NCBI GenBank assembly: GCA_029976075.1
Contig: JARKNW010000007.1
Span: forward strand, 1-41,761
DNA length: 41,761 nt
Source: Pleomorphomonas sp.
GTDB lineage: Bacteria; Pseudomonadota; Alphaproteobacteria; Rhizobiales; Pleomorphomonadaceae
Reading direction: 5' to 3'
Of this stretch, positions 16,348-24,885 are shown piece after piece. Positions within the stretch are counted from its first letter, which is position 1; the number at the start of each line of letters is the position of its first letter. A program made the translations under genes and the position numbers. A model generated the notes under the pieces. It worked only from the letters and a program-made list of their open reading frames with translations. It did no database searches and was not told the origin of the DNA.

Positions 16348-17285
16348 TGTCGTCCCTCGCGGCCTGAAACCAGCAGCAGCGCCAGGATCAGCGATCCGAA
16401 CATGATCGACCGCCAACCCGGCGAGGCGTTGACGACGGTGATCAAGGCCGTGGTGGTTACCAGAAGGATGGCGCCGGGAATGGTGCCCGCATAGCTGCCG
16501 CGCCCACCGAGGATCGACGTTCCGCCCAGGACGACGGCGGCGATCGACGTCATCAGATAGGGATCGCCGATGCCGACGTAGCCCTGTCGGTTCATGCCAA
16601 GGATGAGGAGACCCGCGATTCCGGAAAACAGACCGGCGAGTGAATAGATGATCAACGTCGTGCGGTTGACGTCGACGCCGGAAAGCCGGGCGGCAAGCGG
16701 GTTGGCGCCGAGCGCGAGCAGGCGGGCCCCGAAGGGGCGACGATGGATGAGGATGAGGACGGCAGCGGCCGCCACGATCCAGACGATGACGCTCGCCGGC
16801 ACGCCCAGCGGTCTCGCCGAACCCAGCCATATGACCGTCCGATTGGTGACCGAGACAGCGCTGCCGCCGGCGACCAGGATCAGCAGGCCCTGGAGAAAGG
16901 TCGCCATGGCCAGCGTCATGATGATGGCCGGCACCCTGAGGAACACTTGTCCGACGCCGTTGGCCAGCCCGATGGCGGTCGATATGGCCAAGGTCAGCGC
17001 GATGCCGACAAGACCGGTGGCATCTCTATCCGGCGATATCAACGGCAGCAGGATGGCGGCGACGGTAATTACCGCCCCGACTGACAGGTCGATGCCGCCA
17101 ACGAGGATGACCAGCGTTTGGCCGGCCCCGACGATCCCGATCAACGCCGACAGCTCCAGAATGTAGCGAAGATGGCCGACGGCGCCAAAGCCCTTGAGCG
17201 TCAGGCTCGCGATCAGCCAGACCATGGCCGTCAGGACGAGTATCAGCAGCGCTGGATTGCGGAACAGCTTTGTGGCGGCTCTCAT
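16344..17285 (-). CDS. CUT2-type sugar ABC transporter permease
   Basis: Integral membrane permease of 313 residues in the BPD_transp_2 family. The conserved GQTLVILVGGIDLSVGAV lies near residues 55-72, and AVVLGGTSILGGRGSYAGT near residues 243-261. It forms the second channel half with the permease at 17282-18247. Its ATG overlaps that gene's stop codon as ATGA, and its own stop overlaps the amidohydrolase start in the same manner. The amidohydrolase is thus translationally tied to transport, supporting a shared substrate. Confidence 0.9.
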   Translation of the reverse strand: MRAATKLFRNPALLILVLTAMVWLIASLTLKGFGAVGHLRYILELSALIGIVGAGQTLVILVGGIDLSVGAVITVAAILLPLISPDRDATGLVGIALTLAISTAIGLANGVGQVFLRVPAIIMTLAMATFLQGLLILVAGGSAVSVTNRTVIWLGSARPLGVPASVIVWIVAAAAVLILIHRRPFGARLLALGANPLAARLSGVDVNRTTLIIYSLAGLFSGIAGLLILGMNRQGYVGIGDPYLMTSIAAVVLGGTSILGGRGSYAGTIPGAILLVTTTALITVVNASPGWRSIMFGSLILALLLVSGREGRQ

Positions 17286-18247
17286 GCGGACCTCCGGCGA
17301 TGAGCGAGTTCGGGAATGGCGACGGCGCCGACAATGATCACACCTTGGGCGACATATTGGGCGACTGGCGGAAACCCGAGAAAGAACATGACGTTGATCA
17401 TCACCGACAACAGAAGGCTGCCGGCGATGGCTCCTCGCATGGTTCCCTTGCCGCCCAGGAATCCGACGCCACCGAGCACGGCGCCGGCGATTGCGTTCAG
17501 CGTGAATGGGTTGCCGATGACGGGATCGCCGGACCCGGTCTGCGCGGCGACGAACAGGCCGGCCAACGCGGTGAGAAGACCGGAGATCGCAAAGGAGACG
17601 ACGCGGACGCGTTCAACCGCGACACCGGAACGGAAGGCCCCAATCGGGTTGTCTCCGGCGGCATAGATGCCGATGCCGAGAGGAGTTGCCAGAAAGAGCT
17701 TCCAGGTAGCGAGAACGGCGAGTAGCAGCAGGAAGGCGACGGGTGTGTGGCCGGCCAGCGTTTGCGACAGCCACTCGGGTATGTAGCCTCCCGGTCGCGG
17801 CAAAAGGATCAGCGCCACGCCAGTGATGATGAAGGAGCCGGCCAGCGTCACGATGATCGCCGGCAGGCGCATGTAGGCAACGATGACGCCGGTGAGTGCG
17901 CCGATGGCGAGTCCCACTATCGACACGGTGACAAAGCCGCCGAAAACACCGGTAGCCCCGTCCATGGTGATTGCCGCCACCACGGCGCCAAGGCTCACCA
18001 GTGGACCGATGGCCAGCGAAATCCCGCCGTTCAGCATGAGGAGTGCCTGCGCCATGGTGACCAGGGCCAGCGGGAACCAGTTCTGAGAAAACTTGGAGAA
18101 GCCGCCGATGCTGAAAAGACCGGGGAACATGAAGCCGTAGATGGCCAGGAAAACCGCAACCACCAGATAGAGGCCGATCAGACCGCGGTTGCGACGTCCC
18201 TGTACGGCGAAGTAAAGCGAGGAAGGTGCCGATAGACGAGCCGTCAT
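17282..18247 (-). CDS. CUT2-type sugar ABC transporter permease
   Basis: Integral membrane permease of 321 residues with an N-terminal cytoplasmic stretch followed by LYLVVAVFLAIYGFMFPGLF as the first helix. The family motif is altered: MAQALLMLNGGISLAIGPL stands where most members have GQ...GGIDLSVG, so the Asp is Ile-Ser here. AVLGGVGFLGGKGTM is intact. The loss of the DLSVG core in one of the two permeases is unusual and may reflect a specialised substrate path. Its start overlaps the ATPase stop as ATGA. Confidence 0.88.
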   Translation of the reverse strand: MTARLSAPSSLYFAVQGRRNRGLIGLYLVVAVFLAIYGFMFPGLFSIGGFSKFSQNWFPLALVTMAQALLMLNGGISLAIGPLVSLGAVVAAITMDGATGVFGGFVTVSIVGLAIGALTGVIVAYMRLPAIIVTLAGSFIITGVALILLPRPGGYIPEWLSQTLAGHTPVAFLLLLAVLATWKLFLATPLGIGIYAAGDNPIGAFRSGVAVERVRVVSFAISGLLTALAGLFVAAQTGSGDPVIGNPFTLNAIAGAVLGGVGFLGGKGTMRGAIAGSLLLSVMINVMFFLGFPPVAQYVAQGVIIVGAVAIPELAHRRRSA

Positions 18248-19752
18248 GCTGTCAGTCCTTTACGCTCGATGCCCATGGCGGCGCTGACGATCGCCTCTTC
18301 GGTCGCATCGCCGTGCGCGAGCGTTGCCACAAGCCGTCCCTCGCGGAACACGACGACCCTGTCGCAGAGGTGAACGAGCTCCGGCGTGTCGGAACTCAGG
18401 AGCACGATGAGCTTGCCTTCGTCGGCGAAGGCGCGAAGCATGGTGTAGATTTCCCGTTTGGTGCCGATGTCGACGCCGCGCGTCGGGTCGTTGAGGAGCA
18501 GGACCTTTGGGCTGAGAGGCAGCCATTTGGCGAGGGCAACCTTCTGCTGGTTGCCCCCCGAGAGTGCCTGAACGGGTCGCTCCGTCGCGCCGCGAATGGT
18601 CAGTCGTCGCGCCAGATCGGCAACCAGCGAAGCTTCGCCAGACCGGTCGCGCAAGCCGCGGCGCATCAGGCGTCCGACCGAGGGCAGCAGCAGGTTGCTG
18701 GTGATGGTATGGCTGAGGATGAGGCCTTCCTTCTTGCGGTCGGCGGGGATGTAGGCGAGACCGGCAGCCGTTGAGGCGCCCACGCTGGTGAAGGGGCCTC
18801 GCTGGCTGCAGATGGTGGCGTTCGACGCCGCAGCGGGGATTGCTCCATAGAGGCCGAGCAGGAAGTCTTCCTGTCCTTGCCCGACCAGACCGCCGATACC
18901 GACGATTTCGCCAGCACGGGCCGAAAATGCCGCTTCGCGCACGCTTCCGGCCGACAAGCCTTCGACGCGGATCAGTTCGCCACCTGTCCCGGCCGGGACG
19001 AAGGGCGGGAAAAGATCCCCCGGGTCGCGCCCGACCATCAGCCGCACCAGTCCGGCGGCGTCGACATCGGCGAGCGAACGGTCGGCTGTCACCAGCCCAT
19101 CCTTCAGCACGGTGACGTGTTCGCAGAGCGCCTGCACTTCATTGAGGCGATGCGAAATGTAGAGTACCGCGACGCCGCGGGCGGCGAGCGTTCGCACCAA
19201 CCCCGACAGGATGCCGGCCTCGTGCGCGGACAAAGACGAGGTCGGCTCGTCCAAGATGAGAACGCTGGGTTCTCGGAACAGCGCCTTGGCAATCTCGACC
19301 ATCTGTCGCCGACCGAGAGGCAGGTCGCCGACGGGCAGGTCGAGCGGTTCCGTCAGGCCTACGAGCTCCGCGACCGCGGCAGCCTTGTCGCGGAGGGCGC
19401 GATAGTCCATCAGCCCGAATCGGCGGGGAGCCGCCCCGAGCCCGATGTTCTCGGCGATCGACAGTTCGGTGGCGAGACTGAGTTCCTGCTGCACGACGGC
19501 GATACCGCGCGCGCGGGCAATCTGTGGCGTCAGCCTCGTGACCGCCTTTCCAGCCAACCGGATCTCGCCGCTGTCCGGCTGCAGGGCGCCGGACAGCAGG
19601 TTGATCAGTGTGGACTTGCCGGCGCCATTTTCGCCGAGCAGGGCATGAACCCTGCCGGGACGCAAGGTGATGTCGACCCCCTTCAGCACGGGATTGCCGA
19701 AGAAGCCCTTGGAAAGACCACGAGCTTCGATGAGCGGTGTCGCCGCGTCCAT
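18244..19752 (-). CDS. sugar ABC transporter ATPase, two nucleotide-binding domains
   Basis: RbsA-type ATPase of 502 residues. Domain 1 is canonical: GENGAGKST, LPLGRRQMVEIA and VLILDEPTSSLS. Domain 2 has the usual degenerate Walker A (GLVGQGQED) and an intact LSGGNQQKVALAKW. Its Walker B is LLLNDPTRGVD: Asn for the Mg-contacting Asp and Asp for the catalytic Glu. ATP hydrolysis at the second site is therefore probably weakened. It powers the two permeases downstream and follows the binding-protein gene by 24 bp. Confidence 0.9.
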   Translation of the reverse strand: MDAATPLIEARGLSKGFFGNPVLKGVDITLRPGRVHALLGENGAGKSTLINLLSGALQPDSGEIRLAGKAVTRLTPQIARARGIAVVQQELSLATELSIAENIGLGAAPRRFGLMDYRALRDKAAAVAELVGLTEPLDLPVGDLPLGRRQMVEIAKALFREPSVLILDEPTSSLSAHEAGILSGLVRTLAARGVAVLYISHRLNEVQALCEHVTVLKDGLVTADRSLADVDAAGLVRLMVGRDPGDLFPPFVPAGTGGELIRVEGLSAGSVREAAFSARAGEIVGIGGLVGQGQEDFLLGLYGAIPAAASNATICSQRGPFTSVGASTAAGLAYIPADRKKEGLILSHTITSNLLLPSVGRLMRRGLRDRSGEASLVADLARRLTIRGATERPVQALSGGNQQKVALAKWLPLSPKVLLLNDPTRGVDIGTKREIYTMLRAFADEGKLIVLLSSDTPELVHLCDRVVVFREGRLVATLAHGDATEEAIVSAAMGIERKGLTA

Positions 19753-19776
19753 GGCAGTTTGCCCCCGGACGACGCG

Positions 19777-20841
19777 TCAGCGCTGCGCCAGCAGTTTGTC
19801 GAACAGAGCCTGGTCGTAGGGCGAGTAGATGTAGCCATCGGCGGGGAAGTCGGCGGCCTTGGCAAGGTAGCTGTCGATGTTGCTGTCATCGATGACCGGC
19901 AGCGGTACCTTGATGAAGGCGGGGATGTCCTTGCCTTGCAGGGCCTGAACCGCCGAATAGACCGCCAGCGCTCCAAGCCAGTTCGGCTGCATGGTCGCCC
20001 AGCCCTTCATGCCCTTTTCCTTCCAGAGCTCGAGGAACTGGCGGGCGTTTTCACCCGTGGTCGGAACGACGTCGCGGCCCTGGCGGTCGAATGCGAGCAC
20101 TGCGCCGGCCGAAAGCGCTCCGCCGAGCGACAGCACGCCGTCGATGTCCTGGTGGGCAAACAGCAGGCTGGTCATCGCCTCCTGCGCCGGAGCGACGTTG
20201 TATTCGGTGTTGGTCTCGGTAATGACCTCGAGCCCCGGATTGGCGTCGAGTACCGGCTGCGCTCCCTTGCGGCGGTCATCGCTGACCGAGATGCCGGCCG
20301 GGCCGTTCATGATGACGATCTTGCCCTTGCCATGGAGCTGATCGACCATCCATTTGGCCGCCGTGGCGCCCCACTCGTGGGAATCCGTGTTGATCTTGGC
20401 GGTGACCTTGTCGGTATTGACCAGGCTGTCGAAGTTGGTCACGGCGATGCCTTTGTCGCACGCGTCGGAAATGACGCGGTCGAGCGCCGTGGACGACCCT
20501 GCGATCACCACGATCGCATCGACGTTGGCGTCGATCATCGACTGTATCTGCTGTATCTGCGTCTGCGCGTTTCCCTGCGCGTCGGTGATCATCAGATCCT
20601 TGACCAGTCCCTGCTTCTTGAGCTCGGCCACTTCCGTCGAGATGGTTCCTTCGGTCTGCTTCATCCAGGTCGGGACGGAGTAGATGTTGGCCCAACCGAT
20701 CGTGTATGGCGCCTTGCGGTCGCCCTTGATGCAGTTGGCGGCGGCATTCGCCTGGGAAGCCGCCATCATGGCGCAGGCTGCAAGAGCAACGCCCGCCAGC
20801 AGGGCACAGCTAGGGCGACGATAGGAAACGAAGCTGTCCAT
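19777..20841 (-). CDS. periplasmic sugar-type binding protein
   Basis: Solute-binding protein of 354 residues with a Sec signal peptide (hydrophobic stretch CALLAGVALAACAMMAAS, likely cleavage after QANA). An LAAC tetrad inside it is lipobox-like, so a lipoprotein is possible but less likely. The mature part has the Peripla_BP_4 pattern: IGWANIYSVPTWMKQTEG, VDAIVVIAGSSTALDRV, GKIVIMNGPAGISVSDDRR and IDGVLSLGGALSAGA. The ATG at 20841 has an AGGGGA Shine-Dalgarno; the frame stays open to 21042, but that extension has no signal-peptide logic. It is the first gene of cassette B and sits just downstream of a strong palindrome. Its ligand is unknown; downstream enzymes suggest an acylated D-amino-acid conjugate. 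Confidence 0.9.
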   Translation of the reverse strand: MDSFVSYRRPSCALLAGVALAACAMMAASQANAAANCIKGDRKAPYTIGWANIYSVPTWMKQTEGTISTEVAELKKQGLVKDLMITDAQGNAQTQIQQIQSMIDANVDAIVVIAGSSTALDRVISDACDKGIAVTNFDSLVNTDKVTAKINTDSHEWGATAAKWMVDQLHGKGKIVIMNGPAGISVSDDRRKGAQPVLDANPGLEVITETNTEYNVAPAQEAMTSLLFAHQDIDGVLSLGGALSAGAVLAFDRQGRDVVPTTGENARQFLELWKEKGMKGWATMQPNWLGALAVYSAVQALQGKDIPAFIKVPLPVIDDSNIDSYLAKAADFPADGYIYSPYDQALFDKLLAQR

Positions 20842-20887
20842 GGAAATTCCCCTTAGTTTTTGAGCGGTCCTGTTGTTGCCGCTTCTG

Positions 20888-20927
20888 ATGTCCGGTATTA
20901 TGTACATATGATCTATATACCGGACAT
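20888..20927. promoter_or_regulatory. large palindrome, probable IclR operator
   Basis: Perfect 11-bp arms, ATGTCCGGTAT at 20888-20898 and ATACCGGACAT at 20917-20927, separated by 18 bp. The spacer itself contains the small palindrome ATGTACAT (20900-20907). The site lies 47 bp upstream of the binding-protein start, in the divergent gap shared with the IclR gene. Half-sites about 29 bp apart place two dimers on one face of the helix, as several IclR proteins bind as tetramers. The link to IclR is inferred from position. Confidence 0.6.
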
Positions 20928-21125
20928 AGGGACTATAGGCCCAATTTCGGGCTTTGCAAGCGAAAGGGGCGATGGGGATCGGTCCGGAACGACAGTAAAA
21001 GGTCGCTGTTGGCCGAAGGCGTTCGTGACGCCGTGATGCCATCGGCGAACGGCTTGAGCTGCGTTGTTGACAGCTCGCGGGGCACGTGTATCAAGCGGGG
21101 GCGCTGCAAGCAGGCAGACGAGGCG

Positions 21126-21929
21126 ATGGATATGGACGCCAAGACCGACGACGCAACGACGAGGCGGGCGCGCGGGCTCGACCGGGCCTTCGATATCCTT
21201 GACTATTTGCGGCGGCGACGCGATGCCGCCAATCCCAATGAGATTGCCGCGCAGATCGGTGCCCCGAGGTCAACCGTCTACGAGCTGGTAAATCTTCTGC
21301 TTCGTCAGGGCATCCTGGAACATGTCGACAATGAGGGGCGCGTGTTTCTCGGCCGGAAGCTGTTCTTCTTGGGTAATGCCTATGAGGAGCACTACGATTT
21401 TACCCGGGAATGCGACCGGGTTCTGGAAGCGCTCGCAACCGAGACGCGCGAGACGGCGCAGTTCTGCATGCTTGATGGCAACAAATACACCGTCGTGCGC
21501 ATGCGCGAGGGAGCCCGCCCATTCCGCATTTCCTCCGATATCGGCCAACCCGTGCCGATTCCGTGGACGGCCTCGGGGCGTCTGCTGCTCGGCGACATGA
21601 GTGATCAGGAGATTCTCGATTTCATCCCTCCTGAGGATTTCCGACTGCCCGACGGCAACTGGCTCGATCCCATGGCCTTTATCGCAGAGGTCCGTGCCGC
21701 TGCGCCGGCCGGGGTGTTCACCTTCAACAGTATCGTCGACAGCTTCACGCATTGTTTTGCCGTCGCCATCCCCGGCATGGGCCAACGCTGCGTCGCGACA
21801 CTATGTCTCGTTGCCCCGGTGGTAGATGGTGTTCGCAATCGCGATGTCTACATCCGGGCTTTGAAAACCGCCGCACTGAGCCTCGATCGTTCCGGGATGC
21901 AAAATCCTCGCCGACCGGCTGGAAACTAG
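21126..21929 (+). CDS. IclR-family transcriptional regulator
   Basis: Regulator of 267 residues. The N-terminal winged helix (about residues 15-75) includes NEIAAQIGAPRSTVYELVNLLLRQGIL. The C-terminal GAF-like effector domain has the family's WTASGRLLLGDMSD and a late FNSIVDSFTHCFAVAIPG segment. Two starts are possible: ATG at 21126, and ATG at 21132, which has the better GAGG spacing. The frame open to 21009 lacks family similarity. It is divergent from the 11 kb cassette B operon across a 284-bp gap holding the palindrome at 20888-20927. IclR proteins can activate or repress, and the effector is likely the operon's substrate or product. Confidence 0.87.
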   Translation: MDMDAKTDDATTRRARGLDRAFDILDYLRRRRDAANPNEIAAQIGAPRSTVYELVNLLLRQGILEHVDNEGRVFLGRKLFFLGNAYEEHYDFTRECDRVLEALATETRETAQFCMLDGNKYTVVRMREGARPFRISSDIGQPVPIPWTASGRLLLGDMSDQEILDFIPPEDFRLPDGNWLDPMAFIAEVRAAAPAGVFTFNSIVDSFTHCFAVAIPGMGQRCVATLCLVAPVVDGVRNRDVYIRALKTAALSLDRSGMQNPRRPAGN

Positions 21930-22026
21930 GCTCGCATCCGTTTCGACGCTTCGATCGTCAGTGGGCGACTTTTCGGAGCACGCCGGCCGCATCTATCGGC
22001 TCCTCCGGTATCGGCGGCGTTTGCCG

Positions 22027-23214
22027 CTAGAGTTCGCCAAGCGAGGCGATGGTCGCCTCGACGGCGTCGGATGACAGGCGAACCTCCTTGACCAGCAGGG
22101 CCGCACCGAGCAGGCCGGCGTCGCTGCCGGATCGCGCCGGCTCGATCCGCAGATCGCGCTTGGCAAGCGGAAGCACGCGTTCGGCGACAACGGCGTTGAC
22201 TTCGTCGAACAGGGGGGCTCCCAGCGACGACAGCGTACCACCGATGACGATCACGCCGGGGTTGAGCACGCTGACGACGTCGGCCGTTACCTCGCCGAGA
22301 ACTTGGCCGGCATGTTGCACGGCAGCCACGGCTTCGCATTGGCGCTCCCGCACCATGCGAACGATGTCGCGCGAGCCTTTCGGCGTCAGCCCGTGTGCCC
22401 GGAGATCGCGGACCATGGCCCAGCCAGCCGCTCTGGCTTCGACACAGCCATACTTGCCGCACCGGCAAAGCGGGCGAGGTTCGTTGGCCAGTTGGATGTG
22501 GCCAATGTCGCCAGCCGCGCCTTGGGCTCCGCGATAGATCCGTCCATCCGAAATGATGCCACTGCCGATGCCGCTGCCGAACTTGATGAAGAACAGATGA
22601 TCGCAGTCGGGCCAGAACGTCCGCCATTCGTAGAGAGTCAGCAGATTGACGTCGTTTTCGACGAGGGCGGGAACGCCGAGGCGTCCCTCCAGCCAAGCAC
22701 GGATGTCGAAATCGTCCCAGCCGGTCATTACGGAAGGACCGAATACCCGGCCCGCTGCATAGTCGACCGGTGCCGGTAGGCTGAGGCCGACGCCGATCAC
22801 CTCGTCGATCCGCCGATCGAGCCGGGCGAGCAGAGCTCTGAACTTCTCCGTGATGCTGCCGAGGTTCGCCTCCGGACCGGCTGCTAGGTTCACATCGAAG
22901 ATTTCGTCGATCAAAACGGTCGGCCGCAAGTCGGTAACGGCTAGGCGCATGCTGGTTTCGCCGACATCGGCCACCAGGATGAGGCCGAAATCGACCCCGA
23001 GGGCGAGCGTCTTGGTCGGGCGCCCGCCACTGCGCATGGTTTCGTCGTCTTCGTAAAGCAGTCCGGCGTCCAGCAAGGCCTTAAGGCGGTTGACGATTGT
23101 GTTGCGGGAAAGCCCGCTGAGCGCCATCAGGTCGGCCCGGGTACGGGCTCGACCACTCGCGACGAGGGATAGAAGGATGCCTGTTCCCGCAAGAGAATCT
23201 CGATCGGAAGCCAT
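22027..23214 (-). CDS. ROK-family transcriptional repressor
   Basis: Sugar-responsive repressor of 395 residues. The N-terminal winged helix contains TRADLMALSGLSRNTIVNRLKALLDAG. The sugar-kinase-like ROK domain follows, with a degenerate phosphate loop VADVGETSMRLAV, ENDVN, and the intact zinc motif GHIQL...CRCGKYGCVEA. The zinc motif supports a folded, sugar-binding protein; as in NagC or Mlc, catalysis is probably absent. GTG at 23217 directly precedes the ATG at 23214, and neither has a strong Shine-Dalgarno. It is the last gene of cassette C and converges on the iclR gene with a 97-bp gap in which I see no clear terminator. Its likely target is the cassette C promoter region near 28600-28710. 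Confidence 0.88.
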   Translation of the reverse strand: MASDRDSLAGTGILLSLVASGRARTRADLMALSGLSRNTIVNRLKALLDAGLLYEDDETMRSGGRPTKTLALGVDFGLILVADVGETSMRLAVTDLRPTVLIDEIFDVNLAAGPEANLGSITEKFRALLARLDRRIDEVIGVGLSLPAPVDYAAGRVFGPSVMTGWDDFDIRAWLEGRLGVPALVENDVNLLTLYEWRTFWPDCDHLFFIKFGSGIGSGIISDGRIYRGAQGAAGDIGHIQLANEPRPLCRCGKYGCVEARAAGWAMVRDLRAHGLTPKGSRDIVRMVRERQCEAVAAVQHAGQVLGEVTADVVSVLNPGVIVIGGTLSSLGAPLFDEVNAVVAERVLPLAKRDLRIEPARSGSDAGLLGAALLVKEVRLSSDAVEATIASLGEL

Positions 23215-23284
23215 CACCCGTCACGCCTGACCAAGAAGACGCACTGTCGAGAACAAAGGTCGTCCCCGTCCTCAATGGACAGCC

Positions 23285-24055
23285 CTACCAAAGCGTATAT
23301 CCGCCATCAACCACAAACACGGAACCGGTTGTGAAACTCGACGCGTCACTGGCCAAAAGTAGTGCTGTCGGGGCAATCTCGTCCGGGCTGGCGTAGCGCT
23401 GCATGGGCACTTCATCGCGCCAGTAGTGGCGATAGTCGTCGTATTCGTGGCTCGCAATGCCTGTTTTGACGTAGCCGGGGGCGATGGCGTTGACGCGGAC
23501 GCCGGCGCCGGCCCATTCCGCTGCCAGCGACTTGGTGAGATGGTGCACCGCCGCCTTGGAGATGCCATAGGGCGAGTGCCATTGCGGCCGGTTGATGATG
23601 AAGCCGGAAATCGATCCGATGTTGATGATGGATCCCTTGTGCCTCGTCACCATGTGACGGCCAACGATCTGGCAGGCTTTCCACGTTCCCTCAAGGTTGA
23701 TTGAGAACAGCCGCTCCCATTCGTCGTCGCTGAGTTTCAGCGCGTCGGCATGAAAGCCGATACCGGCGCTGTTGACGAGAACGTCGATCTGACCGAAATC
23801 GCCGATCACGCCGTCAGCGAGGCGTTCGATATCCTCGCGTCGGGCGACGTCCGCAGCAATTGCCACGACTTTGGCTCCGCTGGCGCGGCCAATCTCCTCG
23901 GCGGCCTGATGGGCGCGGTCACCGTCGCGAGCTGCGATGACAACGGTAGAGCCGGCCTCGGCCAGTCCCTCGGCGATGGCCCGGCCGATGCCGTGGCTGC
24001 CTCCGGTCACGATCGATACCTTGCCGGTCATCGAAAACTTGTCCATGATTCCCAT
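23285..24055 (-). CDS. short-chain dehydrogenase/reductase
   Basis: NAD(P)-dependent oxidoreductase of 256 residues. TGGSHGIG (residues 17-24) is the dinucleotide loop. The active site is Asn120, Ser150, Tyr163 and Lys167 (YGISK), and the C terminus ends in FTTGSVFVVDGGYTLW. An AARDGD stretch after the second strand would bind the adenosine ribose, and the Arg suggests NADP may be tolerated. The ATG at 24055 has AGGAGG seven bases upstream. The gene follows the ATPase gene by 29 bp. In a cassette with an AraB-like kinase, the simplest role is oxidation of an imported polyol to a ketose, or epimerisation by oxidation-reduction; that is inference. Confidence 0.9.
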   Translation of the reverse strand: MGIMDKFSMTGKVSIVTGGSHGIGRAIAEGLAEAGSTVVIAARDGDRAHQAAEEIGRASGAKVVAIAADVARREDIERLADGVIGDFGQIDVLVNSAGIGFHADALKLSDDEWERLFSINLEGTWKACQIVGRHMVTRHKGSIINIGSISGFIINRPQWHSPYGISKAAVHHLTKSLAAEWAGAGVRVNAIAPGYVKTGIASHEYDDYRHYWRDEVPMQRYASPDEIAPTALLLASDASSFTTGSVFVVDGGYTLW

Positions 24056-24084
24056 GGGATTTCCTCCTTGATTGCGCCTGTGCC

Positions 24085-24885
24085 TCAGGCCGCCTCCTGG
24101 GCGATGAGTGCCGATGGTACCGCGTCGGGCTCGAGGGCTCCGGTCATGATGGCGACCACGTCGTTTGGCTTGACCTGTTTGGGATCGACAACGGTTGCCC
24201 GCCGCCCCAGACGGTGGATGTGGATGCGATCGGCGATCTCGAACACGTCGGGCATGTTATGGCAGATCAGAACCACGGCGAGCCCGTGGTCACGCACCCG
24301 CCGAATCAGGTCGAGCACCTGCCGGGTCTCACGCACCCCGAGCGCCGCCGTCGGCTCGTCGAGGATGACGACCTTGCGCCCCCACGCCGCCGCTCGTGCC
24401 ACCGCCACTGCTTGGCGCTGGCCGCCGGACAGCGTGTCCACCTTCTGGCGGATCGATTGAATCCGAATACCAAGATTGCGCATGTGTTCGACCGCCTGGG
24501 CTCGCATACGCCCCTTGTCGAGCTGGCGTAGCCATTGTCCGGTCCAGCCGGGTTTGCGCAGTTCCCGGCCGAGAAAGAGGTTCTGCGCGACGTCCATCTC
24601 GGTGGCGACGGCGAGTTCCTGGTAGACGGTCTCGATGCCGGCAAGGCGCGCTTCGAGCGGGCTCTTGAAGTGGACCTCCTCGCCGTCGAGCAGCACTCTG
24701 CCTTCGTCGGGGACGGATGCTCCGGACAGGACGCGGATGAGGCTGGACTTACCGGCGCCGTTATCGCCGACGACGGCCATGATCTCTCCGCTTGCCAGCT
24801 CGAAGTCGGCATGGTCCATCGCGACGACATGGCCGAAGCGCTTGGACAGACCGATGCCCTGCATCACCAGGCGCGACGCGCTCAT
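24085..24885 (-). CDS. FrcA-type sugar ABC transporter ATPase, single domain
   Basis: ATPase of 266 residues with only one nucleotide-binding domain, as in FrcA and unlike the double-domain ATPases of the other three cassettes. It shows GDNGAGKSS (Walker A), LSGGQRQAVAVARA (signature), KVVILDEPTAALG (Walker B) and ICHNM (switch His). It would act as a homodimer. The ATG at 24885 overlaps the permease stop as ATGA. The frame is open to 25329, but that part is shadow sequence. It drives uptake through the permease at 24882-25907. Confidence 0.9.
   Translation of the reverse strand: MSASRLVMQGIGLSKRFGHVVAMDHADFELASGEIMAVVGDNGAGKSSLIRVLSGASVPDEGRVLLDGEEVHFKSPLEARLAGIETVYQELAVATEMDVAQNLFLGRELRKPGWTGQWLRQLDKGRMRAQAVEHMRNLGIRIQSIRQKVDTLSGGQRQAVAVARAAAWGRKVVILDEPTAALGVRETRQVLDLIRRVRDHGLAVVLICHNMPDVFEIADRIHIHRLGRRATVVDPKQVKPNDVVAIMTGALEPDAVPSALIAQEAA

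Noticed and set aside
18877..20856. Plus-strand frame of about 660 codons opposite cassette B transporter genes
   Set aside because: Same reason: it is complementary to well-supported ATPase and binding-protein genes and is rich in Arg, Gly and Asp without domain structure.
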